A stretch of DNA of 64,000 bases from Phalacrocorax aristotelis. Lineage: Eukaryota; Chordata; Aves; Suliformes; Phalacrocoracidae. Position numbers and translations under genes: made by a program. Under the pieces are notes generated by a model. It was not told where the DNA came from. It searched no databases and saw only the letters and a list, made by a program, of their open reading frames with translations. The DNA is taken from the NCBI RefSeq assembly GCF_949628215.1, contig NC_134276.1, forward strand, positions 135,036,125 to 135,100,124, given 5' to 3'. This document shows, piece by piece, positions 1 to 13,100 of the stretch. How positions within the stretch are numbered: the first letter of the stretch is position 1; each line of letters starts with the position of its first letter.

Positions 1-850
1 AACTGTGGCTGCCAGGTGCTAAGTGATACAGAGGAGAAAATGCCTGTGCAGCTCCGAAGGGATAGGTTTCGTTTGGTGTTAAATTGGTGGATACCTAAAA
101 ATTCCGTGCTTAGCTGCTCTTCGAAGTTCTAGTTTAAATAAAATTGCATTTAATGTGCTATACTTCACTACATATCACCCAATTTATGGGAATTTGTTGC
201 TTACAGTTACTTTATAAGATAGATATGTAAAGTTTAATCAATGTATGCAGCAAGCTTTTGAGGTATAGAATAGTATTTTGTTAATGTTAATTCTACTTTT
301 GTTAATTATTCCTAAATTCTGCCACTCTTGGCAGAATGTATGTTCAAAGTATGCTGAGTTTTAAAAGTTTTAAAGATCTGGTTATGTTTGAGTTTGAGGG
401 AACGTATATTTTGTTATTGCTAGTAATCTGCTCTTAAAGTTTGGGGTATTTCCCTTTAGAGCTTTAAGCTTGCTTTTATATGACAATTACAATGAAACAC
501 ATTTAATTCTCTGCAAGTAAACTGTAAGTAATTATTAAACACTTCAGAACTTTAACATAAATATTATGCAGTTTCTGGTGGCTGACAGATACTGGGAGGA
601 TGAATGAACCAGAAATAGTAATGCACTGTTTTGAGAACAGGAGTGAGTCTAGGTTTGTAGAAAAATTCAGTGATTTTTATTAGAGCAACTGATTAACTGG
701 GAAGAATAGGTAGCAGAAAATGATGTGCTCAAAATACGAGAACAGGTTTGTGTGATGGAAGGCTAGCCTGTTTTTCCCAGCTGAATAAGTTGAATTCATT
801 ATAGCCTGCTTGCTGAGTTACTGTTCATCTGGGAAATGTTAGCAACTCCA

Positions 851-868
851 TGGATGGATGGATGGATG
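851..868. repeat. (TGGA)n microsatellite
   Basis: Four and a half uninterrupted TGGA units in the upstream RIMKLB intron. Confidence 0.9.
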
Positions 869-3800
869 AATAAATTGGTAAAACGAAGTCGAGAGAGCTG
901 GAGACTTTCAGGATAGCATACAGATCTCTGAGGAAAAATCTGGGTAATATTTTTAGAAGTTCTCAGTCCCTGTTAGCTCCTCTTGGGAGTGTGATGGGAG
1001 CTGGTGTATGTTTAGAGCTTTTGAAAATTTGATTCAAATTTTATTTTTTTGGAGTGCTGCATGCGTGATGACCATGCATTATTCCACTTGTATGCTATGC
1101 CTGTTAGAAATGTATTCCACATACTGGATGTCTGAATACTGAAACACTTTTCCTGCTTCATTTTACTTATATATTTCAGAGCAGTTGGCATTTATTAGGG
1201 GTTTCGCCAAAGAGAGAGGCAGTGACTGAAGTTAAATTCTTCTTCTGAGAAGTGGCTGCTTGTGGCAGCTGTGGCCACAGAGGTGAGGATTCCTTTTGTA
1301 GCTTATCCATGCTCTACAAGGAATAATTTAACTTTATTGTCACATTTGGGCATTCTTATAGTCATACCATTCTCAGATAAACGCTGTGGAATGTATACAT
1401 TTGTAAGTCAGTTTGTAAGGCTTAATGACTAGAATGTTTTATGTTGCTGGATTCATGGCAGCACTGAATAGGGAACTTCTGCAAACCCACCTTTTGTGCA
1501 TCATTCCTGCTCTTTTGATCCATTTGGTCAGAAATGTGGTATGAGAGATCAAGACCTATGCAGGGCAGTTATCAGTTGTTTTCGGGCACAGATCGAAAGG
1601 ATTGGTGTTTTTAATCATGGAAACCTGTTTACTGATTTAGATTTTTCTAATGTACATATAGAAATAAACGTAAATGTAGTACTTCTCCCCGAGAAAGTTT
1701 CTTCTTGGTTACTGTTATGTCAATGACCCTTGGATTTCTTCCCCAGGCCATAACTTATGGTATTTCCAGCTACTGTAGTCCTTTCATCTGTCAGTCTATC
1801 AATTAATCAATTAATATTGGTAATTTAAAATTGTATAAAAATAGAAGCTTGAGATCAGTAATTTGATTTATGTGCAAGCCTACCCAGATCTCCTTGTGCT
1901 TGTGTATTAAATACTTTAAGTGTTCAGCTTTGTATCATACCATTTGATTGAAGAAGTTGGCTGTGGTTCGTATGGTCACTTGAAGACCTGAATTTGAGTC
2001 TGAAGTACTTCATGGTCTTGGTGACTCAGTTTGCTTTTTTTAAAAACTGTTTTCCAATTTATATTTTGGAATGAAACTACTTTTGTAAATTTATTTGATA
2101 TTAGTGAGATGTATTTTTTGTTAAAAATACCTGATGTTTGCTATAATGAAAGCTATAAAAGCTCTGCAATTGTTTATGTCCTTGCAGATCTTTGAGAGTT
2201 TTAGACCTATGTCCTGAAACTATGTTCCTTCTGTGAAAACATTTGCAAGGTTTCAGCTGAAAGTACAATTATTCATATCATGCAAACTGGACATGAGATA
2301 TTGCTTTACAGTAGCTATTAATCTGCTGATTCTTGCAGAGACTGGAGAAGAATTGTGTAGAGTGCAGACTGCATAGAATGAGTTTCAAAAATGCCTAGCA
2401 ATGTAAAGTGCTGCTTGGGTGTGAATTAAGGTCTTCGGAAGCCACACACAGTGTCTTGAAATCTTGATCCTTTTTAGCCATCTTAATGCCATCAATGCAG
2501 AAGTCCTTCTTAGAGTTTCTAAAGCACAGGAAGTAGGATAACTGGGTAGATAAAGCACCAATGCTTATGGATTGTAAAAGGTGTGAGGCTGCAGTTTAAG
2601 AATTTATGTACTCTGGCTGTGGTTGTGATTGACTTGCAGAAGTGTGTTTAGCTTGCAAGCTTTATGGGATATTTTTACGTTGCTTGTATTTGGGCACTTT
2701 GCTTGTCCCAGTTTTATAGTGAAATTCATTATTGTTGAATCCCTTCACTGAGGCTTAAGGTCAAGCATTTTGCCTTGTGTTTTGCTGTAGGGTGGAACAA
2801 ACACATAGTTTAGGAGTTTTAGCTGATGGGCAGCAACTTCTTAAGTCAGGATAATTCTGGTATGTCTGTATTTTGAGGCATTTCATTTGGAATGTGTACC
2901 ACCTAAATGATAAGTATCTTGAGTGAGGCTTTTTAATTGAGAAATAGTGATAGTGAGAAAAAATTTGTCACAGGGAAGAAGACAGAAGGTACTAAAAACA
3001 CCCCGCATGCATGAATGAGGGATGGCTGGGAAGCTGCAGAATTTTGTGTTTTTTCCAAAGTATGTGCATCCACCCTAAAATTGTACTAAATCAGGTTGTC
3101 AAGAAGCAACGGTTTTCCTGAGTAGCTTTCTATGCAAACAGGCTGTACCATGTTAGATGTTACTGTCTCAAACTTTCTTAGGGTATAGATACATGTCTTC
3201 TGATCTCACTGGTAATAGCAGTAGAAGTTTCTGCCTCTTTCTTCTGGCCTCACTAAAGTTTAATGCGGCATCTCTTTTCTGTAGACTTCAGAGAAGAGCT
3301 ACTTTGCACTTCAAGCTCACCTGCTGTTCTTTGGGAATGAAAAGCAGCAGGAGTGCTTGGGCAACTGAAGAAGAGTCATGCATTTACCCACTTGCTTTGA
3401 GCTGACTTTGAAACTTGAGGCTTCTTGGCTTCATTTGAGGGATGTTGTGTAACTGGTCAAGTTCATTCCCAGGTGATTACAGCTTGCATTGCAAAATTCC
3501 TTTTGCACTTTCATCTGAATACTGTGATGTTTGGTGTATAGTGTTAAAGGTCTGCCATATTCCATTTGGAGAGTTTCACATTGCAGAGAAAGAACAAAGA
3601 AAGCTGGTACTGAGTGAAAGAACAGGTCTTTTTCAAGTGCAGGATTTACATCTGTTTTTGTAGTGTGGTATTCTAACTCAGGAGCCTTTATGTCATAGGG
3701 CCAAAGAATATCCAAATATTTTATGATAACCTAAGAAATTGTTCCCCAGGCACTGGTAAAATGGTTGTAATATGTTGGTAAAGTTCATGGTATTAGATAA

Positions 3801-4029
3801 GCATGAAATCTCCCTTTCATGGCTCTCAGTGTTGGTACTTCAAAGAACTGTATAGCTGTCTGTCTGCCATATCTGCAGTGTCATGAGCATCCACTGAGAA
3901 AACCAACAAATGGACCAACTTGTTATTTGTCAAGGTACATATGCCTTCTGCATGTTTGTGAGGTCAGTTTGTTGTCCACAGGCAACTGTGAATGTAACTC
4001 GCTCCTACTGTTCTGGGACCAGGATGGTA

Positions 4030-4303
4030 ATATTACAAGCAATTGGACAAGAGGAAATGGCCTCAAGTTGCACCAGGGGAGGTTTAAATTGGATATTGGG
4101 AAAAATTTTTTCACTGAAAGGGTTGTTGAGTATTAGAACAGGCTGCCCAGGGAAGTGGCTGAGTCACCTGGAGGTATTTAAAAGGAATTGAGATGTGGTT
4201 CTTGGGGACATGGTTTAGTGGTGGATTTGGCAGTGTTAGGTTAGTGGTTGGATTTGATGACCTGAGAGGTCTTTTCCAACCTAAACGATTCTGTGATTCT
4301 ATT
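4030..4303 (+). mobile_element. CR1 LINE, 5'-truncated 3' end (sense)
   Basis: This matches the avian CR1 3' end: a GGACAAGAGGAAATGGCCTC block, then GAACAGGCTGCCCAGGGAAG, GACATGGTTTAGTGGTGGA and the diagnostic terminal GATTCTGTGATTCTATT octamer repeat. The octamers mark the 3' end, so the insertion is in + orientation. It is heavily 5'-truncated, as nearly all CR1 copies are, and cannot move. It sits in the RIMKLB intron. Confidence 0.92.
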
Positions 4304-6901
4304 ACTGAAAAGGAAAGAGAGTTCAATTCCATTTTCAAAAAAAATTTGAGTACCTCTTAACCACTTTTTAAGTAACATCTCTGTAACATATCTTTGTTTT
4401 TTCCTTTCTCCCTCTTTGCATTAATGATTGGTTCTTTGGAAAATAAATTAATTGTATGCATGAATATCTTCTCTGTTATTGCTTTCAGCACATCATACTG
4501 AATAAGTACTATTTTATCAGCCCACTCGGCAATAATGACCATTAACCTGATTATTAACTGCTGGGTCTCAGATGGAATGCTGAATGCAAGCTTGTTCCAA
4601 AATGGCAGAATCTGGCTCTCCTTTTTACTGTAATAAAGCTGCTTCTGTTTGCAGCACTGTGTTGCTGGGAGACTGCAGCTAATTTTTATGGCGCATGTCA
4701 GTAGTAGTGATTCAAATTATACATTTCATTGAGTAGCTCTTCTCTTTGTTTGTAAACTGTCTTCTATGAGGAGAGAAAAATTTTTTTTTGTTCTGGGGAG
4801 AACAGTATCCAGACCAGAGGAAATGACTGAATCTGGAACAAAAGCTCAGATTGTTCGTTGGTAACACCACTGTACTTCTGAAGTCACTCCAGGGGGGATG
4901 GTGGCCTGGCTGAATTTACACCACTCTGATAGTCAAGTCTAATGCAAGTATTCAGGAGAATTCCAGGTGAGGCATATACATCTCCTCAAACTGCTGTTTT
5001 TCTTTTTCAGACTCCATGGTGCAAAACTTCCAGCATGCAATGTGACTTCAAAGCAAAACAACAAAATAGACTCTGAGAGATTGTGAATTAGAAAACTACG
5101 TAGTTTTGGTTCACAGCAATACAGAGGCAATTTTGGAGCTCTATAGAAAATGCAGTCTCTTTTAAAAATGGTTGTTACACAGCTTGCACATAGATGAGGA
5201 TATGCATGCAGTTACAGTGGCAAAAAGTGGGTGTAATGGGGTGTGCACCTAAGTGAAAAAATACATGTGTAAGGTGGAATCAGACTAATAAGTTAAAAAT
5301 CTCTTCCTTGCTGAATCTGTACTCCTTTTCTGGCTAAAGGAGGTGGTAGTCCATTTCCTGATGTTCACATTCTGCGTAGGTTTTTAGCAGTGTCTTGTTT
5401 TTAATCTTGCTTGAGATGCCTTTATAAAATGGTGTGTGTCTGTGTCTGAAGCCTGCTTGCTTAAACACGCAAGTCATGTCAGCTGCAATGCGGCAGTGCT
5501 TGGTGCTAATGAGGTGAGCAGCCAGAGCACCCGTCTGCTTATGTTTTCTCATCTCTGTGCAATTATGGCAATGGAGATTGGAAAAAGGGAATTATATTGG
5601 ATATGGCTCTGTTTTGGCCTTTCCAGAGTGTGGTTCTGAGTCCTCCTGAGGCATATTTATACTTCCATTTTGGGAGATAGGTGGTTGCTTCACTACATTT
5701 AAGGCAAGCTCTAAAATACATCCTGGCTGGGAGAAGAAAACAAAGCTCAAGTACAGAGAGGGGGATGCCCTCTTCCCTCCCCCCCCCAATTAATTTGGAT
5801 GCACCTTGAAATGAAATATATTGCCTGGCAATATGTGTCTTCAGGTTGAATAGATGCAAGTCAGTATTTAAAAAGTAACATCTTTGGAATAGAGCTAATC
5901 AGGTAATAAATTTGGCCTAGATCTAAATAGTTACAGCTGGCCTTTCAAATGCACAGAAATGTGGATGCACTGAGTTCTCAGCTCACCTTCTCTCTCTTTT
6001 TAACCCCTGAAGGTGCTGATGGCAGTGTGAGCTGGGTATTTTACACTGAAGTCAGAAAGTTTTACTTTGAATATAAGGCAAATAAAGTTAACATCAAATC
6101 ATATTTGTCTTTTCCGATCCCTAGATGTCAAGACTGTCTTCATCAAGCTTGATGCCTTCCAGTCCAGTTCTATCATATTCCCATTCCTGCAGCCTGTCTT
6201 TCAGTGTTTCTTTTACAGAGACATAGTCTGTAAAACTACAGGTCATGATTAAGTGATACATTGGTCTTGGTGACAAAGCTGGCTTTCCTTCCAGTTCCTG
6301 CCTTAATGTCAGGGTGTGCTGCTCTGGTAACTGATAAAGTTATTTCTGAGAACTTATTTGGTATAAATAAGATTGTTGAAATTATCTGTGTTAAAAATAC
6401 TGCTTTTTTTTTTTTTAAGGGTCATATCTAATCTCTGTTACTTTGGCAATATGTTGTGTGATACCACAGAGGGATCAGTACAACTGGGACTGGGAAAGGT
6501 ATGAACTGTATCATGTAGGCAAGAGCTAGCAGTGGGAGGCAGGAACCTCCTGACCTAGTGATACTGCTGACGTGAATGTAGTGTGCAGCTAACACCCATA
6601 GAAAGGATGATGTGTCAACCTGTAAAAAAAAAAATCCTTCACCCTGGGAAGGAGCCCAAGATTGTGTGCTCTAATACAGCCTGTTCTTTGCCTAGTCCTA
6701 GTTGTAAGTGCATTAGGAGTGACTTGTATGAAACAGCACAACTGACAAGGTGCGTTTTAGAGAGAGTTGCGCTATTTTAACGCTTGCTGTGGAAGTCTGG
6801 TACCTCTGTTGTGATCACATCTGGTGCAGTATTTCTTTGCCTGTTTACCTTCTCCTGAAGACCTTGTAGATGATTGGGATGTTCTTTTCTTCCTTCTTTA
6901 G

Positions 6902-7132
6902 GTCTCCGGGTGAATGGGGAGCTCATTACAGCTTACCCGCAAGTGGTGGTTGTGCGTGTACCAACACCTTGGGTCCAGAGTGACAGCGATATCACAGTCC
7001 TTCGCCACCTAGAGAAGATGGGCTGTCGATTGATGAATCGTCCCCAAGCCATCCTCAACTGTGTCAACAAGTTCTGGACGTTTCAAGAACTTGCTGGTCA
7101 TGGTGTGCCTCTTCCAGACACTTTTTCATACG
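6902..7132 (+). CDS. RIMKLB: RIMKLB coding exon a (residues ~59-136)
   Basis: The acceptor TTCTTTAG ends at 6901 and the donor GTAAGG starts at 7133. The exon opens with two bases of a split Gly codon and reads through [24 protein letters not shown], the [16 protein letters not shown] segment and [16 protein letters not shown]. This covers the end of the N-terminal pre-ATP-grasp domain and the linker into the ATP-grasp domain. Confidence 0.96.
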
Positions 7133-10100
7133 GTAAGGCTTTTGGATTGAAAGGATAGGATAGTTGGCCTATCATAATTTATGCTTTTGCAGTGCAAAAG
7201 ATGTGAATCAAGTTTGGGAAATCCACAGAATTAAGTAGCATGAGGCTAGTTCCACAGATAAGTGTTCCGTAACCAGAAAAGGAAATTAAAATCACAATGC
7301 TCAGATTCTTTTTTTGGCTTTGTTCATTAGCTGTGATGCTTTGGGAAGAGTACTTTAACTGTACCTCAGCCTCCTGAGCAGCTAACTTTGGCTGTTACTC
7401 CTAAAACACTTTGACCTCCTTTCCAATTGCCCAAAACAACAGACAAGAACTTGGGGAACTAAATGTGATTGGATATTATAAATACCTAGACTTTGGCAAA
7501 ACCTGAAAGTAGATTAAACTTCATATGAATAAAAATATCTGCAAATGCATTAGTTATTGCAAAAGGACAAAAAGAATACAGGCCCTTGTGTTCAGCTTTT
7601 AACTGTTGTTTGGGGTTTGTTTCCCACAGCACAGTTTAATGTTTGTTGTGCCTGCCTCTGGAGTCTGTGGTTCCTGACAGAGTGCTAGATTAGAGGAACC
7701 ATTTGTCTGAGCTACCCTGATGCTATTTTTGCTTTTAATTACAATATATTAAGGAGTTGAAGATACCTCTCGGCCTTCCTTTCCTTCTTGGGAAATACCA
7801 GTGCTTTCTTCCCCTTTGTGTGGTTGCAGCAATAGGCTTTTGTAACAGGAAATTGACAAAAACACAAACAAACTTAACAAAACAAAAACATGGGTTTCCA
7901 TCAATCACTATGAATTACTGTTTCCACCAGTTACTGTGAAAACACATTTGAGAAGTAACATACCCTTTCTTTATAGATGTGGTTGCTCTAGGTCTTTGAG
8001 AAATGAGTTTTTAAGGGGGGGGGGGGGAGAAGGGGAGACCACGAATGATGGGGTAGTTGCAGAACATGCAGACCATCTCTGTTCATAACTTGCTGCCGCT
8101 TCTTTTAATCCCTGCTTCTGGAATTTGACAGAAGCATGACTTTTTTTTTTTTCCTTCTTTAAAAAAAAAAAAGCCCAAACCAAACAAATATCAAGTTATC
8201 AGTGAGACCTGGCTTTGCCAAGAAAAACAGGATGTGCTGAATGACATGTTATTCCATGACACCCATTAAAATCCATGACAGGGTAGTGATGGCTGCTGCT
8301 GACTTTGTGCCCAGTGTCTTGGTTTGACTTCTGCGCTTTACTGCTCATGCTGTTAGGAGTCTTATCCCTTTGTCTGCTGACTTTCTCTTTTGTATTTTCT
8401 TATACTGTGGTCAGCCTTCTTTGAATTGAACTGAACTCAAATAACCTTGAAATATCAACCACAATCATGTGGATGGTCATTAAAAGCTATTCTCTAAGGT
8501 CCTTACAGATGCAACGAGATGAAAATGTCAAAGTACTACTTCAGGAAATAGGGAGAATGAGATGCAGGAGACTTAAGCCTTGGAAAGGGGGGAGGTGGAG
8601 TGACAAGATTTGGGTGGTTGTTGCTGTCTGGATTATGCCTTGTCTTTGTATTCCATGTTGCTTTCCTGGTTAGTAGTTTGGATGGAACTGTTACTGGTGT
8701 TATGTCTGTGCTATTTTCCTGCTAGACATTTGAAAAGGAGGGAGTTGATAAAGTAAAAGGGATAAACTGGAACAAGATGGTAGAATTGGGGCATTCAGGT
8801 TTAGAAGATCGGATTAGGAGTTTTGAGGTTGTGATCAAAACATGTTTGTCAACTTCTGTTTTCCATTTCAAAGGAAGTAGGAGTTAGTATCCCACAGATT
8901 ACAAACAGCTTCAAAGTCTGATCATGTTCCTCTTAACTGACAGTTCTTTCTGCATTATCTAAGCTGTAAGGGTGGGAGGAGAGTGTGGCAATTACATCCC
9001 CAATTTGGCCACACCAGATTGGTGGCACATAATGTTGTTGGTTTTCTTTTTGCCAGGTGGTCATGAGAATTTTGCCAAAATGATTGATGAGGCGGAAGTG
9101 CTGGAGTTCCCTATGGTGGTGAAGAACACGCGGGGTCACCGAGGTGGGTGTGAGGTCAGGGGTGAGGGCAAGGAGTATTCTGAGCAGTATTCTTAAGATT
9201 TTGTCCTGTCAAGGAATGATAGTTAAGAAGGTCTTCTGTTAGGTGTTGGCCTTTGTGGTGCATCGAAATTCTACCGCCCTTCAACTTCTGAATGTTGAGT
9301 AGGCTGCAACAGCAAGGGGGATAGGTGTTCAAAATTATGGTTCATTGGTGACTTCTGTGAGGAAAGCTTTGAACTGGAATAATGGAAAGGTCTGGCCTTA
9401 GGGAAGCAGAGAGAAGCCTACATGGATTTTAGGGATGTTTCTAAATAGGTATAAGAAATGAAATGTTTGTTCATTCAGTCTTAATTTGACTTTTTCTACT
9501 TGATTTTGTCTATAATTAGGATTGTGATTTAAATAAAATCTCACGTATTGTTTGTCAAACTGGATCTCTGTTTTTCAGAATAATATACCTGAAAGTGCTG
9601 GTGATAATACAGCAGGTTCAGATTAAATTGTTCTGTTATCCATCTTTTAAGTATTGAATGTGAAACAATACATCAATTTTGTTTAATGTCAGATAGTTAT
9701 CTACTAAAGAAAACCAGGTATAAAATCAATTTCAGAGGTTATTTCCACAGGAAGTTGCACTGTTTTTATTTACTTTAAAACCACTCTAATACATGCTAGA
9801 CATGAAGAGACTGAACCTGAAGTTTAAGCACATAAACCAGCAGTTACCTTGAAGCGTAACAAAAAGACAGCACTTCGTTCTTTTTGTCCGTCAGTTTGTC
9901 TCCACTCTGGGCTGCTCTGGTTCATCTCTTGTGCTGGCATGAGTGTTTCTGTAGCCATGTAGTAAATGGATTCAGGAACTGATGTTGGTTGAATGTAGAT
10001 GGGTTATTTTTACTTGGATTAATTCCTTACATGTATTGTCATTTACTCACACAAATGCTTGTGTTGATGGAATGGAAGAGTGAGTGCAAAAGCCTGGGGC

Positions 10101-13100
10101 AGAGGAAGATCAGACCTGCTTCTGTTGAATGTAATACCTGTTTATATGGTTTTAAAGTGCTTGTGGAGCTATGAAGCCAAGTTGGAGTATGACTTTGCAG
10201 CAAGCTGAATTTCACGGCTGTGGAATATCTGAGACAGTGGATTTGACTTGACACTGCCTCTTGTTAAGACCTACTAAATAATCACAGAGTTTGCAGCTAT
10301 TGACTTTCTTCTCCCTTTTCAGCCAGAATTCATGCAAATCACTGCTTACAAGTTTTGCTTTAGAGCACTTTAAATTCCCGACATTTTAATGCAAATTTAT
10401 ACACTGTATGTATCCTTTCACTTTAAGAGAGTTGGGGAAACTTTCAAATTAATTGAAGAGCAGCCATTTGCAAATTGTATTTAAAAAACCCCAGACAAAC
10501 ATGGTCGTAGGTACTGGCTGATGGATAACAGTCATGTTCTTCTAGGTCCTTTTTCTGTGTAGTTTCCTGCAGCAGCAAATGTGCCAATCTTATTTTTGCC
10601 AAGGTGTCATGATGCTGCATAATTCCCAAGATCTAAGTAGTTCCCCTCCAAGGCATCATTCTTCCCATCCCATTTTAAGTATACAGTAGGATTATTAAGT
10701 GCTTGTAGGGAACGGGAGAAAGCACATGGAGGTTTTTGCTTGTCATGATTTTTAAGCCTGCATTCTGATATTCTGTTTGTGATGAGAAATTCCATGTTAC
10801 TTGAGCAGTGTTCTGTGTTATGGAGACCTTAAATACTGATAAAGCATAGGCTGCTCCTTTTGGGCTTTGGAGTACTTGGTGGAATTCTTCACACGTTATT
10901 TCTCCTAGTTCTGCTACTGCTGTATTTCTGTTCCCTTAGTTAAGACAGGCAGTTTAGCAATTGATTTTTTTCATACTCTGTTAACATTGTAGCATAACTG
11001 AGCGACAATTCTGCAACAAAAAATAATTGTGCAGCCTTACTGAAAAACATAAATCTAATATGACACATGAAAGACTCCTTCAGAAAGAGGAAGTAGATTT
11101 GGGAAATGTAGCTAAAGATGGAAAGGGATGCCATCTTATGAGGCTAGAAATAAGATGGCAAGTGGCAGAGTCTTTCTGACTTTCATCAGTATTAGTAAAA
11201 TTGGAAAAGAACAAAGAAGTCTTTGGTGTGCTCTAGAAAGGAAGGGGAATGAAATGACATTTTTTAGGTTAAACAAAACAAGTCCTTGAGGTGCTTGCTT
11301 GCAGAAAAGCTAGTGATTTCTAAAATGTTTTTTTCAAAATTTTATTACATTCCATTCATTTTATGTTTTGTGGAATCTTCTGCTAAATTATCTTGGATAC
11401 TGTGGAGTCTAGTGTTTTCCTCTGAACATCATGTTCCACTGCAAAGCCTCATTCTGGAGATGTGACCTCTTGTAAGTATTGGCAAGAGCAGCTCTCAGCA
11501 ACTTCCCAGCAGAGAAGTGGTAGGCTCTGCAGTGGCATACTAGCGACTTCAGAGTTCTTAGCTGCCTGGTGTTTAACAGTTTCATGTCACTGGTTCCTGT
11601 GTGTCAAAGCTGTAGGCTGCGGATCCAGTCCTCTTGGATGAACAAAACTGTGTTGTTAATTAAACACCTGCTGCTCTTCAAGTGTTTCTGCCTTTTTATT
11701 CTCCCATTAAGGACTTGTCCCAAAAGGAGTTGAAATTACAAGACCACCTTCTTTATTGAAAGCTGTTTTCCTTTTATTTTTTTTTTTTTTACTACTCCTC
11801 AAATGGGTCCTCAACTCTGTCAGTTCTTGAACACTTAGAAGCACTGAAGCAGTGGAACACTGTCCACAGAAGAATTTGTAAATGGGTCTAAGCTACAGTT
11901 GGGGCCTGTGAGAATGGGGAGCATACTGGTTGGAGGTTTTACTTTTATGTGTTGAATCATTGATGCAGCTTCTTCCAATCTTCTGATATTCTATTCTTCA
12001 TACAGGTAAAGCTGTGTTCCTGGCACGAGACAAGCACCATTTGGCAGACCTAAGCCATTTGATCCGTCATGATGCCCCTTACTTATTTCAAAAATACGTT
12101 AAAGAGTCCCATGGCAAGGATGTACGTGTCATCGTAGTAGGAGGCCGTGTGGTGGGCACGATGCTCCGCTGCTCAACAGATGGGAGGATGCAGAGTAACT
12201 GCTCACTTGGTAGGAAAAGCATTGTTTATAGTTTTGATCAGAATTTTTCAATCCAACTGAAAAATCACAAACCCAACTGAAATAAGCTGCAGGTTTTATT
12301 TTGTATTCATTGTGCTTATTCTTGGGGTTTACAGAGGAAACACGGGGGAAGATTAAGCGAGATGCGTGTTCAGCAAACACAGAAGGAGAGACAATCTCTG
12401 CCCAAAGTATTAGATGGAGAGGATGGATGAAAGGAGGGGAAAGTTCTAGAAACACAAATGGAGCAACTGATGTGGTAGTGGCAGTGTTGTGCTAATGCCA
12501 AGTTATCATTCATTTCATCCTGTTAAGAGGAACAGAAAAAGAAGAAAGACAGAAGAAGAGACCAAGGGAGGTAGAGAAGACAGCCAGTTGGCGAGAGGGT
12601 AGAAGAGAGTTGTTAAGGGAGGGAACTGTTGAAGACAATAAACAGTTGGATTGCATTGAGCACATGCTGTGCTGATGATGTCTGTCCTCTCTGCAGCCTT
12701 TTACCCCAAAGGCCATGTCTGCAAGGAAGAGGAAGGTTACTGCATTGATTGTAGCATACTCAGAACTGTGTTTCTGAATAGCTTTGAGTACAGGACGGGG
12801 TTTTCTGAGGGTAGAAGGAGGATTGAGGTTGCCTGGCTGAAACTGTACTGAACCTGAGCAGGGATAGGACAAAACGCGTTCATGTGTAGTACAGTTTTGG
12901 CTAGTCAAAATGCCTGAGAGGTTTTAGTTACAGGGGTTTTTTTTAGTTAAAGATTTTTTGGCTTGTTATTGTTTGGTTTATTTTTTTTACACTTAACTGT
13001 TGTCATAGATGAAGTCTGAGTTGATTAATACTTAGATGATGGACTGTGAACTGGATCAGCTGAAGTTCAGACACAAATGTTCCCTAATTCTCGCTTTAGA

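Larger units (their letters stand above)
1..6901. other. RIMKLB upstream intron (5' part outside window)
   Basis: This is AT-rich noncoding sequence directly upstream of the first visible RIMKLB exon. Short open frames here show no conserved protein and no paired splice sites. Recognisable content is a GGAT microsatellite at 851-868 and a CR1 3' end at about 4030-4303. I saw nothing matching the RIMKLB N-terminus, so the first coding exon lies beyond the left edge. Confidence 0.85.

Noticed and set aside
4111-4338. 75-codon antisense open frame
   Set aside because: Translation of the complement of the CR1 3' end, a frequent false protein in bird genomes.
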